A stretch of 64,000 bases of DNA from Eledone cirrhosa (taxonomy: Eukaryota > Mollusca > Cephalopoda > Octopoda > Eledonidae). The notes under the pieces were generated by a model. It was not told the DNA's origin. It did no database searches and saw only the letters and a list, made by a program, of their open reading frames with translations. This document shows positions 49,801 to 60,667 of the stretch, piece by piece (position 1 is the first letter of the stretch; each line of letters opens with the position of its first letter). The stretch lies in the NCBI GenBank assembly GCA_964016885.1, contig OZ024741.1:34172027-34236026 (forward strand). The letters are read 5' to 3'. Made by a program: the position numbers and the translations under genes.

Positions 49801-52800
49801 TACAGTGATGGTGCGGAATAGCTAGTAAAGAGTATGTATTGGGTAGTGGAGTACAGTGATGGTGCGGAATAGCTAGTAAAGAGTATGTATTGGGTAGTGG
49901 AGTACAGTGATGGTGCGGAATAGCTAGTAAAGAGTATGTATTGGGTAGTGGAGTACAGTGATGGTGAGGAATAGCTAGTAAAGAGTATGTATTAGGTAGT
50001 GGAGTAAAGTGATGGTGAGGAATAGCTAGTAAAGAGTATGTATTGGGTAGTGGAGTACAGTGATGGTGCGGAATAGCTAGTAAAGAGTATGTATTGGGTA
50101 GTGGAGTACAGTGATGGTGCGGAATAGCTAGTAAAGAGTATGTATTGGGTAGTGGAGTACAGTGATGGTGCGGAATAGCTAGTAAAGAGTATGTATTGGG
50201 TAGTGGAGTACAGTGATGGTGAGGAATAGCTAGTAAAGAGTATGTATTGGGTAGTGGAGTACAGTGATGGTGAGGAATAGCTAGTAAAGAGTATGTATTG
50301 GGTAGTGGAGTACAGTGATGGTAAGGAATAGCTAGTAAAGATTATGTATTGGGTAGTGGAGTACAGTGATGGTGAGGAATAGCTAGTAAAGAGTATGTAT
50401 TGGGTAGTGGAGTACAGTGATGGTGAGGAATAGCTAGTAAAGAGTATGTATTGGGTAGTGGAGTACAGTGATGGTGAGGAATAGCTAGTAAAGAATATGT
50501 ATTAGGTAGTGGAGTACAGTGATTGTGAGGAATAGGTAGTAAAGAGTATGTATTAGGTAGTGGAGTACAGTGATTGTGAGGAATAGGTAGTAAAGAGTAT
50601 GTATTAGGTAGTGGAGTACAGTGATGGTGAGGAATAGCTAGTAAAGAGTATGTATTAGGTAGTCGAGTACAGTGATTGTGAGGAATATCTAGTCTAGAGT
50701 ATGTATTAGGTAGTGGAGTACAGTGATGGTGAGGAATAGCTAGTAAAGAGTATGTATTGGGTAGTGGAGTTCAGTGATGGTGAGGAATAGCTAGTAAAGA
50801 GTATGTATTGGGTAGTGGAGTACAGTGATGGTGAGGAATAGCTAGTAAAGAGTATGTATTGGGTAGTGGAGTACAGTGATGGTGAGGAATAGCTAGTAAA
50901 GAGTATGTATTGGGTAGTGGAGTACAGTGATGGTGAGGAATAGCTAGTAAAGAGTATGTATTAGGTAGTGGAGTACAGTGATGGTGCGGAATAGCTAGTA
51001 AAGAGTATGTATTAGGTAGTGGAGTACAGTGATGGTGAGGAATAGCTAGTAAAGAGTATGTATTGGGTAGTGGAGTACAGTGATGGTGAGGAATAGCTAG
51101 TAAAGAGTATGTATTAGGTAGTGGAGTACAGTGATGGTGCGGAATAGCTAGTAAAGAGTATGTATTAGGTAGTGGAGTACAGTGATGGTGAGGAATAGCT
51201 AGTAAAGAGTATGTATTAGGTAGTGGAGTAAAGTGATGGTGTGGAATAGCTAGTAAAGAGTATGTATTGGGTAGTGCAGTACAGTGATGGTGAGGAATAG
51301 CTAGTAAAGAGTATGTATTAGGTAGTGGAGTACAGTGATTGTGAGGAATAGCTAGTAAAGAGTATGTATTGGGTAGTGGAGTACAGTGATGGTGAGGAAT
51401 AGCTAGTAAAGAGTATGTATTGGGTAGTGGAGTACAGTGATGGTGAGGAATAGCTAGTAAAGAGTATGTATTGGGTAGTGGAGTACAGTGATGGTGAGGA
51501 ATAGCTAGTAAAGAGTATGTATTGGGTAGTGGAGTACAGTGATGGTGAGGAATAGCTAGTAAAGAGTATGTATTGGGTAATGGAGTACAGTGATGGTGAG
51601 GAATAGCTAATAAAGCGTATGTATTGGGTAGTGGAGTACAGTGATGGTGAGGAATAGCTAGTAAAGAGTATGTATTAGGTAGTGGAGTACAGTGATGGTG
51701 AGGAATAGCTAGTAAAGAGTATGTATTGGGTAGTGGAGTACAGTGATGGTGAGGAATAGCTAGTAAAGAGTATGTATTAGGTAGTGGAGTACAGTGATGG
51801 TGAGGAATAGCTAGTAAAGAGTATGTATTGGGTAGTGGAGTACAGTGATAGTGAGGAATAGCTAGTAAAGAGTATGTATTGGGTAGTGGAGTACAGTGAT
51901 GGTGAGGAATAGCTAGTAAAGAGTATGTATTAGGTAGTGGAGTACAGTGATGGTGAGGAATAGCTAGTAAAGAGTATGTATTAGGTAGTGGAGTACAGTG
52001 ATGGTGAGGAATAGCTAGTAAAGAGTATGTATTGGGTAGTGGAGTACAGTGATGGTGAGGAATAGCTAGTAAAGAGTATGTATTAGGTAGTGGAGTACAG
52101 TGATGGTGAGGAATAGCTAGTAAAGAGTATGTATTGGGTAGTGGAGTACAGTGATGGTGAGGAATAGCTAGTAAAGAGTATGTATTAGGTAGTGGAGTAC
52201 AGTGATGGTGAGGAATAGCTAGTAAAGAGTATGTATTGGGTAGTGGAGTACAGTGATGGTGAGGAATAGCTAGTAAAGAGTATGTATTAGGTAATGGAGT
52301 AAAGTGAAGGTGAGGAATAGCTAGTAAAGAGTATGTATTAGGTAGTGGAGTACAGTGATGGTGAGGAATAGCTAGTAAAGAGTATGTATTAGATAGTGGA
52401 GTACAGTGATGGTGAGGAATAGCTAGTAAAGAGTATGTATTAGGTAGTGGAGTAAAGTGATGGTGAGGAATAGCTAGTAAAGAGTATGTATTAGGTAGTG
52501 GAGTACAGTGATGGTGAGGAATAGCTAGTAAAGAGTATGTATGGGGTAGTGGAGTACAGTGATGGTGAGGAATAGCTAGTAAAGAGTATGTATTGGGTAG
52601 TGGAGTAAAGTGATGGTGCGGAATAGCTAGTAAAGAGTATGTATTAGGTAGTGGAGTACAGTGATGGTGAGGAATAGCTAGTAAAGAGTATGTATTAGGT
52701 AGTGGAGTACAGTGATTGTGAGGAATAGCTAATAAAGAGTATGTATTGGGTAGTGGAGTACAGTGATGGTGAGGAATAGCTAGTAAAGAGTATGTATTAG

Positions 52801-55800
52801 GTAGTGGAGTACAGTGATTGTGAGGAATAGCTAATAAAGAGTATGTATTGGGTAGTGGAGTACAGTGATGGTGAGGAATAGCTAGTAAAGAGTATGTATT
52901 AGGTAGTGGAGTACAGTGATTGTGAGGAATAGCTAATAAAGAGTATGTATTGGGTAGTGGAGTACAGTGATGGTGAGGAATAGCTAGTAAAGAGTATGTA
53001 TTGGGTAGTGGAGTACAGTGATGGTGAGGAATAGCTAGTAAAGAGTATGTATTGGGTAGTGGAGTACAGTGATGGTGAGGAATAGCTAGTAAAGAGTATG
53101 TATTGGGTAGTGGAGTACAGTGATGGTGAGGAATAGCTAGTAAAGAGTATGTATTGGGTAGTGGAGTACAGTGATGGTGAGGAATAGCTAGTAAAGAGTA
53201 TGTATTGGGTAGTGGAGTACAGTGATGGTGAGGAATAGCTAGTAAAGAGTATGTATTGGGTAGTGGAGTACAGTGATGGTGAGGAATAGCTAGTAAAGAG
53301 TATGTATTGGGTAGTGGAGTACAGTGATGGTGAGGAATAGCTAGTAAAGAGTATGTATTAGGTAGTGGAGTACAGTGATGGTGAGGAATAGCTAGTAAAG
53401 AGTATGTATTGGGTAGTGGAGTACAGTGATGGTGAGGAATAGCTAGTAAAGAGTATGTATTGGGTAGTGGAGTACAGTGATGGTGAGGAATAGCTAGTAA
53501 AGAGTATGTAATAGGTAGTGGAGTACAGTGATGGTGAGGAATAGCTAGTAAAGAGTATGTATTGGGTAGTGGAGTACAGTGATGGTGAGGAATAGCTAGT
53601 AAAGAGTATGTATTGGGTAGTGGAGTACAATGATGGTGAGGAATATCTAGTAAAGAGTATGTATTAGGTAGTGGAGTAAAGTGATGGTGAGGAATAGCTA
53701 GTAAAGAGTATGTATTAGGTAGTGGAGTACAGTGATTGTGAGGAATAGCTAGTAAAGAGTATGTATTGGGTAGTGGAGTACAGTGATGGTGAGGAATAGC
53801 TAGTAAAGAGTATGTATTAGGTAGTGGAGTACAGTGATGGTGAGGAATAGCTAGTAAAGAGTATGTATTGGGTAGTGGAGTACAGTGATGGTGAGGAATA
53901 GCTAGTAAAGAGTATGTATTAGGTAGTGGAGTAAAGTGATGGTGAGGAATAGCTAGTAAAGAGTATGTATTGGGTAGTGGAGTACAATGATGGTGAGGAA
54001 TAGCTAGTAAAGAGTATGTATTGGGTAGTGGAGTACAGTGATGGTGAGGAATAGCTAGTAAAGAGTATGTATTGGGTAGTGGAGTACAGTGATGGTGAGG
54101 AATAGCTAGTAAAGAGTATGTATTGGGTAGTGGAGTACAATGATGGTGAGGAATAGCTAGTAAAGAGTATGTATTGGGTAGTGGAGTACAGTGATGGTGA
54201 GGAATAGCTAGTAAAGAGTATGTATTGGGTAGTGGAGTACAATGATGGTGAGGAATAGCTAGTAAAGAGTATGTATTGGGTAGTGGAGTACAGTGATGGT
54301 GAGGAATAGCTAGTAAAGAGTATGTATTAGGTAGTGGAGTAAAGTGATGGTGAGGAATAGCTAGTAAAGAGTATGTATTGGGTAGTGGAGTACAGTGATG
54401 GTGAGGAATAGCTAGTAAAGAGTATGTATTGGGTAGTGGAGTACAGTGATGGTGAGGAATAGCTAGTAAAGAGTATGTATTGGGTAGTGGAGTACAATGA
54501 TGGTGAGGAATAGCTAGTAAAGAGTATGTATTGGGTAGTGGAGTACAGTGATGGTGAGGAATAGCTAGTAAAGAGTATGTATTAGGTAGTGGAGTAAAGT
54601 GATGGTGAGGAATAGCTAGTAAAGAGTATGTATTGGGTAGTGGAGTACAGTGATGGTGAGGAATAGCTAGTAAAGATTATGTATTGGGTAGTGGAGTACA
54701 GTGATGGTGAGGAATAGCTAGTAAAGAGTATGTATTAGGTAGTGGAGTACAGTGATGGTGAGGAATAGCTAGTAAAGAGTATGTATTGGGTAGTGGAGTA
54801 CAGTGATGGTGAGGAATAGCTAGTAAAGAGTATGTATTAGGTAGTGGAGTACAGTGGTTGTGAGGAATAGCTAGTAAAGAGTATGTATTAGGTAGTGGAG
54901 TAAAGTGATGGTGCGGAATAGCTAGTAAAGAGTATGTATTGGGTAGTGGAGTACAGTGATGGTGAGGAATAGCTAGTAAAGAGTATGTATTGGGTAGTGG
55001 AGTACAGTGATGGTGAGGAATAGCTAGTAAAGAGTATGTATTGGGTAGTGGAGTACAGTGATGGTGAGGAATAGCTAATAAAGAGTATGTATTGGGTAGT
55101 GGAGTACAATGATGGTGAGGAATATCTAGTAAAGAGTATGTATTGGGTAGTGGAGTAAAGTGATGGTGAGGAATAGCTAGTAAAGAGTATGTATTAGGTA
55201 GTGGAGTACAGTGATGGTGAGGAATAGCTAGTAAAGAGTATGTATTGGGTAGTGGAGTACATTGATGGTGAGGAATAGCTAGTAAAGAGTATGTATTGGG
55301 TAGTGGAGTACAGTGATGGTGAGGAATAACTAGTAAAGAGTATGTATTGGGTAGTGGAGTTCAGTGATGTTGAGGAATAGCTAGTAAAGAGTATGTATTA
55401 GGTAGTGGAGTACAGTGATGGTGAGGAATAGCTAGTAAAGAGTATGTATTAGGTAGTGGAGTAAAGTGATGGTGCGGAATAGCTAGTAAAGAGTATGTAT
55501 CGGGTAGTGGAGTACAGTGATGGTGCGGAATAGCTAGTAAAGAGTATGTATTGTGTAGTGGAGTACAGTGATGGTGCGGAATAGCTAGTAAAGAGTATGT
55601 ATTGGGTAGTGGAGTACAGTGATGGTGAGGAATAGCTAGTAAAGAGTATGTATTAGGTAGTGGAGTACAGTGATGGTGAGGAATAGCTAGTAAAGAGTAT
55701 GTATTGGGTAGTGGAGTACAGTGATGGTGAGAAATAGCTAGTAAAGAGTATGTATTAGGTAGTGGAGTACAGTGATGGTGAGGAATAGCTAGTAAAGAGT

Positions 55801-56104
55801 ATGTATTGGGTAGTGGAGTACAGTGATGGTGAGGAATAGCTAGTAAAGAGTATGTATTAGGTAGTGGAGTACAGTGATGGTGAGGAATAGCTAGTAAAGA
55901 GTATGTACTGGGTAGTTGAGTACAGTGATGGTGAGGAATAGCTAGTAAAGAGTATGTATTAGGTAGTGGAGTACAGTGATGGTGAGGAATAGCTAGTAAA
56001 GTGTATGTATTAGGTAGCGGAGTACAGTGATGGTGAGGAATAGCTAGTAAAGAGTATGTATTAGGTAGCGGAGTACAGTGATGGTGAGGAATAGCTAGTA
56101 AAGA
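46880..56104. repeat. 51-bp satellite, about 180 tandem copies
   Basis: The unit is GTAGTGGAGTACAGTGATGG, TGAGGAATAGCTAGTAAAGA and GTATGTATTGG, exactly 51 bases (46936 to 46987). Common variants are TTGGGTAG versus TTAGGTAG, GTACAG versus GTAAAG or GTTCAG, and GTGAGG versus GTGCGG or GTAAGG. 51 bases equal 17 codons, so minus-strand frames with a 17-residue period arise; the TTAGG variant turns a Gln codon into a stop, which sets their ends. No gene is present in the array. Confidence 0.97.
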
Positions 56105-57935
56105 GCAGGAATTGGTTGGTGGTGTACAGTGCGAGCTAAGAGACCTACTAAAGAGCAGGAATTGGTTGGTGGTGTACAGTGAGAGCTAAGAGAGCTACTA
56201 AAGAGCAGGGATTGGTTGGTGGTGTACTGTGAGAGCTAAGAGAGCTACTAAAGAGCAGGAATTGGTTGGTATTGTACAGTGAGCGCTAAGAGAGCTACTA
56301 AAGAGCAGGAATTAGTTGGTGGTGTACAGTGAGAGCTAAGAGAGCTACTAAAGAGCAGGAATTGGTTGGTGGTGTACAGTAAGAACTAAGAGAGCTACTA
56401 AAGAGCAGGAATTGGTTGGTGGTGTACAGTGAGTGCTAAGAGAGCTACTAAAGAGCAGGAATTGGTTGGTGGTGTACAGTGAGAGCTAAGAGAGCTACTA
56501 AAGAGCTGGAATTGGTTGGTGGTGTACAGTGAGAGCTAAGAGACTTACTAAAGAGCAGGAATTGGTTGGTGGTGTACAGTGAGAGCCAAGAGAGCTACTA
56601 AAGAGCAGGAATTGGTTGTTGGTGTACAGTGAGAGCTAAGAGAGCTACTAAAGAGCAGGAATTGGTTGGTGGTATACAGTGAGAGCTAAGAGAGCTACTA
56701 AAGAGCAGGAATTGGTTGGTGGTGTACAGTGAGAGCTAAGAGAGCTACTAAAGAGCAGGAATTGGTTGGTGGTGTACAGTGAGAGCTAAGAGACATACTA
56801 AAGAGCAGGAATTGGTCCGTGGTGTACAGTGAGAGCTAAGAGAGCTACTAAAGAGCAGGAATTGGTTGGTGGTGTACAGTGAGAGCTAAGAGAGCTACTA
56901 AAGAGCTGGAATTGGTTGGTGGTGTACAGTGAGAGCTAAGAGACTTACTAAAGAGCAGGAATTGGTTGGTGGTATACAGTGAGAGCCAAGAGAGCTACTA
57001 AAGAGCAGGAATTGGTTGTTGGTGTACAGTGAGAGCTAAGAGAGCTACTAAAGAGCAGGAATTGGTTGGTGGTATACAGTGAGAGCTAAGAGAGCTACTA
57101 AAGAGCAGGAATTGGTTGGTGGTGTACAGTGAGAGCTAAGAGAGCTACTAAAGAGCAGGAATTGGTTGGTGGTGTACACTGAGCACTAGGAGAGCTAGTA
57201 AAGAGCAGGAATTGGTTGGTAGTGTACAGTGAGAGCTACTAAAGAGCAGGAATTGGTTGGTGGTGTACACTGAGCGCTAGGAGAGCTAGTAAAGAGCAGG
57301 AATTGGTTGGTGGTGTACAGTGAGAGCTACTAAAGAGCAGGAATTGGTTGGTGGTGTACAGTGAGCTCTAAGAGAGCTACTAAAGAGCAGGAATTGGTTG
57401 GTGGTGTACAGTGAGGGCTAGGAGAGCTAGTAAAGAGCAGGAACTGGTTGGTGTGTGTACAGTGAGGGCTAAGAGAGCTACTAAAGAGCAAGAATTGGTT
57501 GGTGGTGTACAGTGAGCGCTAAGAGAGCTACTAAAGAGCAGGAATTGGTTGTTGGTGTACAGTGAGGGCTAGGAGAGCTAGTAAAGAACAGGAATTGGTT
57601 GGTGGTGTACAGTGAGAGCTAAGAGAGCTACTAAAGTGCAGGAATTGGTTGGTGGTGTACAGTGAGCGCTAAGAGAGCTACTAAAGAGCAGGAATTGGTT
57701 GGTGGTGTACAGTGAGGGCTAGGAGAGCTAGTAAAGAGCAGGAATTTGTTGGTGGTGTACAGTGAGAGCTAAGAGAGCTACTAAAGAGCAGGAATTGGTT
57801 GGTTGTGTACAGTGAGAGCTAGGAGAGTTACTAAAGAGCAGGAATTGGTTGGTGGTGTACAGTGAGAGCTAAGAGACCTACTAAAGAGCAGGAATTGATT
57901 GGTGGTGTACAGTGAGGGCTAGGAGAGCTAATAAG
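56105..57935. repeat. 50-bp satellite homologous to the 51-bp array, about 36 copies
   Basis: The unit is GAGCAGGAATTGGTTGGTGG, TGTACAGTGAGAGCTAAGAG and AGCTACTAAA, spaced 50 bases (56161 to 56211). Position by position it is recognisably the 51-bp unit (TAGTGGAGTACAGTGATG and GGTGGTGTACAGTGAGAG; GCTAGTAAAGAG and GCTACTAAAGAG). The change happens within one unit at about 56100-56110. From 57180 onward, shortened units missing the AAGAGAGCT segment appear (57230, 57320). Confidence 0.95.
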
Positions 57936-58009
57936 GTGTGCTAAGATAGGAGAGAGGAACACATAAATGTGTCAGGTCACATCTATGCTGGTAGGCATTC
58001 ACCAGTTCT

Positions 58010-58080
58010 TGTAGTCCTTTGTCATCTCAAATGTAAAAAGTGCAGTGGGATTACAGGCAAGCTGACAGAAATACTTTGTA
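58010..58080 (+). pseudogene. LINE-A zinc-finger relic next to the satellite
   Basis: Translation gives CKKCSGITGKLTEI, matching HKRCSGITGKLTKN of the intact copies. It is only about 60 bases, sandwiched between the satellite and MITE C. Confidence 0.6.
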
Positions 58081-58084
58081 TGTA

Positions 58085-58447
58085 ACAAGTTGTTGGAAGT
58101 GTGTGTGGGGGAGGGGGGGGGTTAATTTTTCTAGGTTGTCTCCATTGATTTTTTTGGGGGAAAACCAGAACTAGTCGTTTATTTTACATATTGAGACCCC
58201 CAACCCATCCTATTTATTTTATAACATATGGGATTTCTAGTAATGTACTTTTTTTTGTCATATATAATGTTTTTTTAATATACAAAGAATGTTAATTTTT
58301 GCAGGAATGCTATCACTTAAAAACAAAATTTTTCCGGGGATAGATTTGCAAAATTTAATTAGTGGGGTGTGGGGGTGTAGGAATGGGGGAGGGGATCTGA
58401 AAAATTAAAAGTGGGGGTAGGGGAACGATTATTCAAGACCCGAAAGT
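58085..58447. mobile_element. MITE C, left end replaced
   Basis: CTAGGTTGTCTCCATTGATT, CATATTGAGACCCCCAACCC, GGGATTTCTAGTAATGTACT and the right end GATTATTCAAGACCCGAAAG. The left TIR is missing; a G-rich run is at 58107-58122. Confidence 0.72.
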
Positions 58448-58608
58448 AAGAGCAACCATGAAATACCTGAAAGATTCGATAGAAATACTTAACAAATTAG
58501 TATGCTTGTTTTCTCCATACTAAATACAGACCCAGCAAGGTCTCACATGTAATATACTGAATTAAAAACCTTTGTTTAACCCCTTTAGCATTTACATTAC
58601 TCTATATA

Positions 58609-59915
58609 CAAGGTGCGGACAATATTTGTTCGCAAGATTACTGTCTATGAAAAAATAACACAGTAGTTATATTTTTTAAGATGTATTTATCAAACTTGGG
58701 TCAGTTAGTCTTCATGACTTGTTCTTTCGATCTCACTCGATAATCCCGCCATTGGCTTTGATGACGGTCTCAAGGCGGCCTCGGAATCGGCTACAGGCCT
58801 TCGTCACTGTCCCCCGACTTAGGCCCCTAAAGGCACTTGTGATCCTGGCCTTCAGATCGTCTTTCATAGTGCAGCTAGATCTGTTGGTGTCTCGTTCTAC
58901 TGCGCCCCACACAAAGAAGTCGAGGGGGTTGCAGTCAGGCGAGCTGGGAGGCCAGATCTCAGGTGAAGTGTGGTCGACAAAGTTCTCTGACAGCCAGGCT
59001 TGGGTCTTTCGGCTGGTATGGCAGAGCGCTGAGTCTTGCTGCCACACGTACGGCCTTCCTGCAGCTACCTGGTCGATCCAGGGCTTTACTACCTTGCTCA
59101 GAACGTGGATGTAGTCATCGGTGTTCAGCTTGAGGCTCTCAGGGAAGAAGTGAGGTGGCATGACGTCACCTTGACTGCTGACGACACCTAAGACCAATGT
59201 TGTCGCTGGAAACTTTGTCTGCATGACTCTGGGCACGTCTTTGGATGAGACAGCGAGCCACCTATTGTTCTGGGAGTTGATCTTCTGGCCTTGGCAGAAG
59301 TTTTTCTCGTCGGAGAAAAACCACAGCATCTCTGGCTCTAGTGGGTGTTTCAACTTGTTGATCAGCTTCTTTGCATGCTTCAGTCGCTTTTCTTGCATCA
59401 CCTTTGACAGAAATTGTCCTTTCCTCATCTTGTATGAAACGTAGCGAATGTCTTCATGTACCACCAGCCTAATGAACTTTTCATCCACACCTTTCTCCCT
59501 TGCAATGGCACTCATCGACTTGCTAGGTTCCTTGTTGATGATATCCTGAACTTCAGTGACGAACTCGGGCGTTCTGAAGGCGTCAGATCGTCGATCATGT
59601 GTTTTCCTCTCTGATGTTGCTTCGTAGTCGAATGCTGAATCTTCCAATTCCTTTTTGACCTTTTCCACCATTCTCCTGCTGACGCCGAGAAAGTCTGAAA
59701 TTTCCTTATTTGTCCTCCCGGCGCGGATTCCAAAAAGACCTCCGTGTCTCTTCCACACATTTGGAGGTTCAAAATTATTCATAATCAATTATTCTGAAAA
59801 TAAATAATGGAAATATAGTCACTGTTTTTATGAAGACAAGAGTGACAATGGAAGTAAAAAAAGTTTGCATAAAATTAGCAGTTGAAAATTGCGAACAAAT
59901 ATCGTCCACACCCTG
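58609..59915 (-). mobile_element. Mariner-like transposon (DD37D), 1307 bp, apparently intact
   Basis: 27-base terminal inverted repeats: CAAGGTGCGGACAATATTTG at 58609, and its partner starting CAGGGTGTGGACGATATTTG reading in from 59915. They carry 3 mismatches. TA dinucleotides lie directly outside both ends (58607-58608 and 59916-59917). One uninterrupted transposase frame fills most of the element, with about 120 bp from each TIR to the ORF. Element length, TA target and single ORF fit the Tc1/mariner superfamily. Confidence 0.9.
58733..59788 (-). CDS. Mariner-like transposase, DD37D (maT-like), 351 aa
   Basis: It would bind the TIRs and cut and rejoin transposon DNA at TA sites in the nucleus. 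The N-terminal region has a helix-turn-helix signal (GIRAGRTNKEISDFLGVSRR, residues 20-39). The catalytic triad is readable: D160 in FFSDEKNF, D252 in WQQDSALCH and D290 in SSPDCNPLDFF. There are 37 residues between the second and third aspartates, which is the DD37D signature of the maT group. Length is normal for the family and there is no stop or frameshift. The start at 59788 (MIMNNFEPPNVW) is the first Met in frame; Met3 is an equal alternative. Its GC content is higher than that of the flanks. Activity cannot be judged from sequence. Confidence 0.92.
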   Translation of the reverse strand: MIMNNFEPPNVWKRHGGLFGIRAGRTNKEISDFLGVSRRMVEKVKKELEDSAFDYEATSERKTHDRRSDAFRTPEFVTEVQDIINKEPSKSMSAIAREKGVDEKFIRLVVHEDIRYVSYKMRKGQFLSKVMQEKRLKHAKKLINKLKHPLEPEMLWFFSDEKNFCQGQKINSQNNRWLAVSSKDVPRVMQTKFPATTLVLGVVSSQGDVMPPHFFPESLKLNTDDYIHVLSKVVKPWIDQVAAGRPYVWQQDSALCHTSRKTQAWLSENFVDHTSPEIWPPSSPDCNPLDFFVWGAVERDTNRSSCTMKDDLKARITSAFRGLSRGTVTKACSRFRGRLETVIKANGGIIE

Positions 59916-60091
59916 TATACTATTGTATTTTCATGGTACAGGCTTAATCTCACATATTGAATCTATGAGAACTTGATATTTATTTTGAGAACAATATCTA
60001 TGAGTATGCATAGCCGTTTACGGCCGGTTTGAATAGGAAAATGTGAGAGAATTCTGGCCAGTTACGGCTGGTTTAAATGCTAAAGGGTTAA

Positions 60092-60530
60092 CAGAAATTA
60101 TTGATGCAGTTTCGACAGTGTTTGAATTCAAAACTAAGGTAAGGTAGATAACTCCAATGAAATGTACTAAAAATTGGAGATTTTTGGAAACTAAGAGACA
60201 TTGCAGATGATAGAGGATCTTATCTTTAAAGCCAACTGGTAAAAGCAATAGACATGTCATTTGCCCACTTCAGTAAAGCATATACTATTCAGTTGTTAGA
60301 TTTGGTGAACAGTATATATAGAAATAAAGGAGTTCTAATGATAGTGGCTTTTTTTTTAATGAATTTCAGTTAGTTGGATTTATTAAAGTTATCTCCCTTG
60401 TTAATTTTTTGTTTTATTGTTTGTAAGATTTTAAATACACCTAGAGTTAATTTTTGTCAGTTGTCGATTTCAGTTAATTGAAAGTTCTCAACTAATGATA
60501 TTACATATGTGAATACCTACTATGTATATA
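60092..60530. other. No gene seen
   Basis: AT-rich unique sequence. TA arrays follow at 60523-60548. Confidence 0.5.
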
Positions 60531-60574
60531 TATATATATATATATATAAATATTTATATACTCGCAAATGTATA

Positions 60575-60632
60575 TATATATCGTCATCATCATCGTTTAA
60601 CGTCCATCTTCCACGCTAGCATGATGCATACA
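60575..60632 (-). mobile_element. Very short LINE-A tail relic
   Basis: TCGTCATCATCATCGTTTAA and CGTCCATCTTCCACGCTAGC, then loss of homology after ATGATG. It is 5'-truncated to about 50 bases. Confidence 0.65.
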
Positions 60633-60667
60633 TATGTAAACGTGTGCGTGTGTGTATATATATATAT

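Larger units (their letters stand above)
58576..60091 (-). mobile_element. MITE A carrying a mariner-like element
   Basis: TTAACCCCTTTAGCATTTAC at the left and AAATGCTAAAGGGTTAA at the right. Without the insert and its target duplication the element is about 207 bases, as long as the intact copy at 20574-20782. Other A copies read ACTCTACATATACTATT (28700-28760, reversed) at the interruption point, giving the empty site. Confidence 0.85.

Noticed and set aside
49074..55109. Minus-strand frames with a YSTTQYILFTSYSSPSL-like 17-residue period
   Set aside because: 51 is a multiple of 3, so the satellite yields periodic frames. Their ends coincide with the TTAGG variant that creates a stop.
46880..57935. 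Possible CRISPR-like array
   Set aside because: Units are contiguous with no unique spacers, unit length is 50-51 bp, and the context is eukaryotic. It is a satellite.
58719..59114. Plus-strand open frame of 131 codons
   Set aside because: Antisense shadow of the mariner transposase, which has the full catalytic triad on the minus strand.
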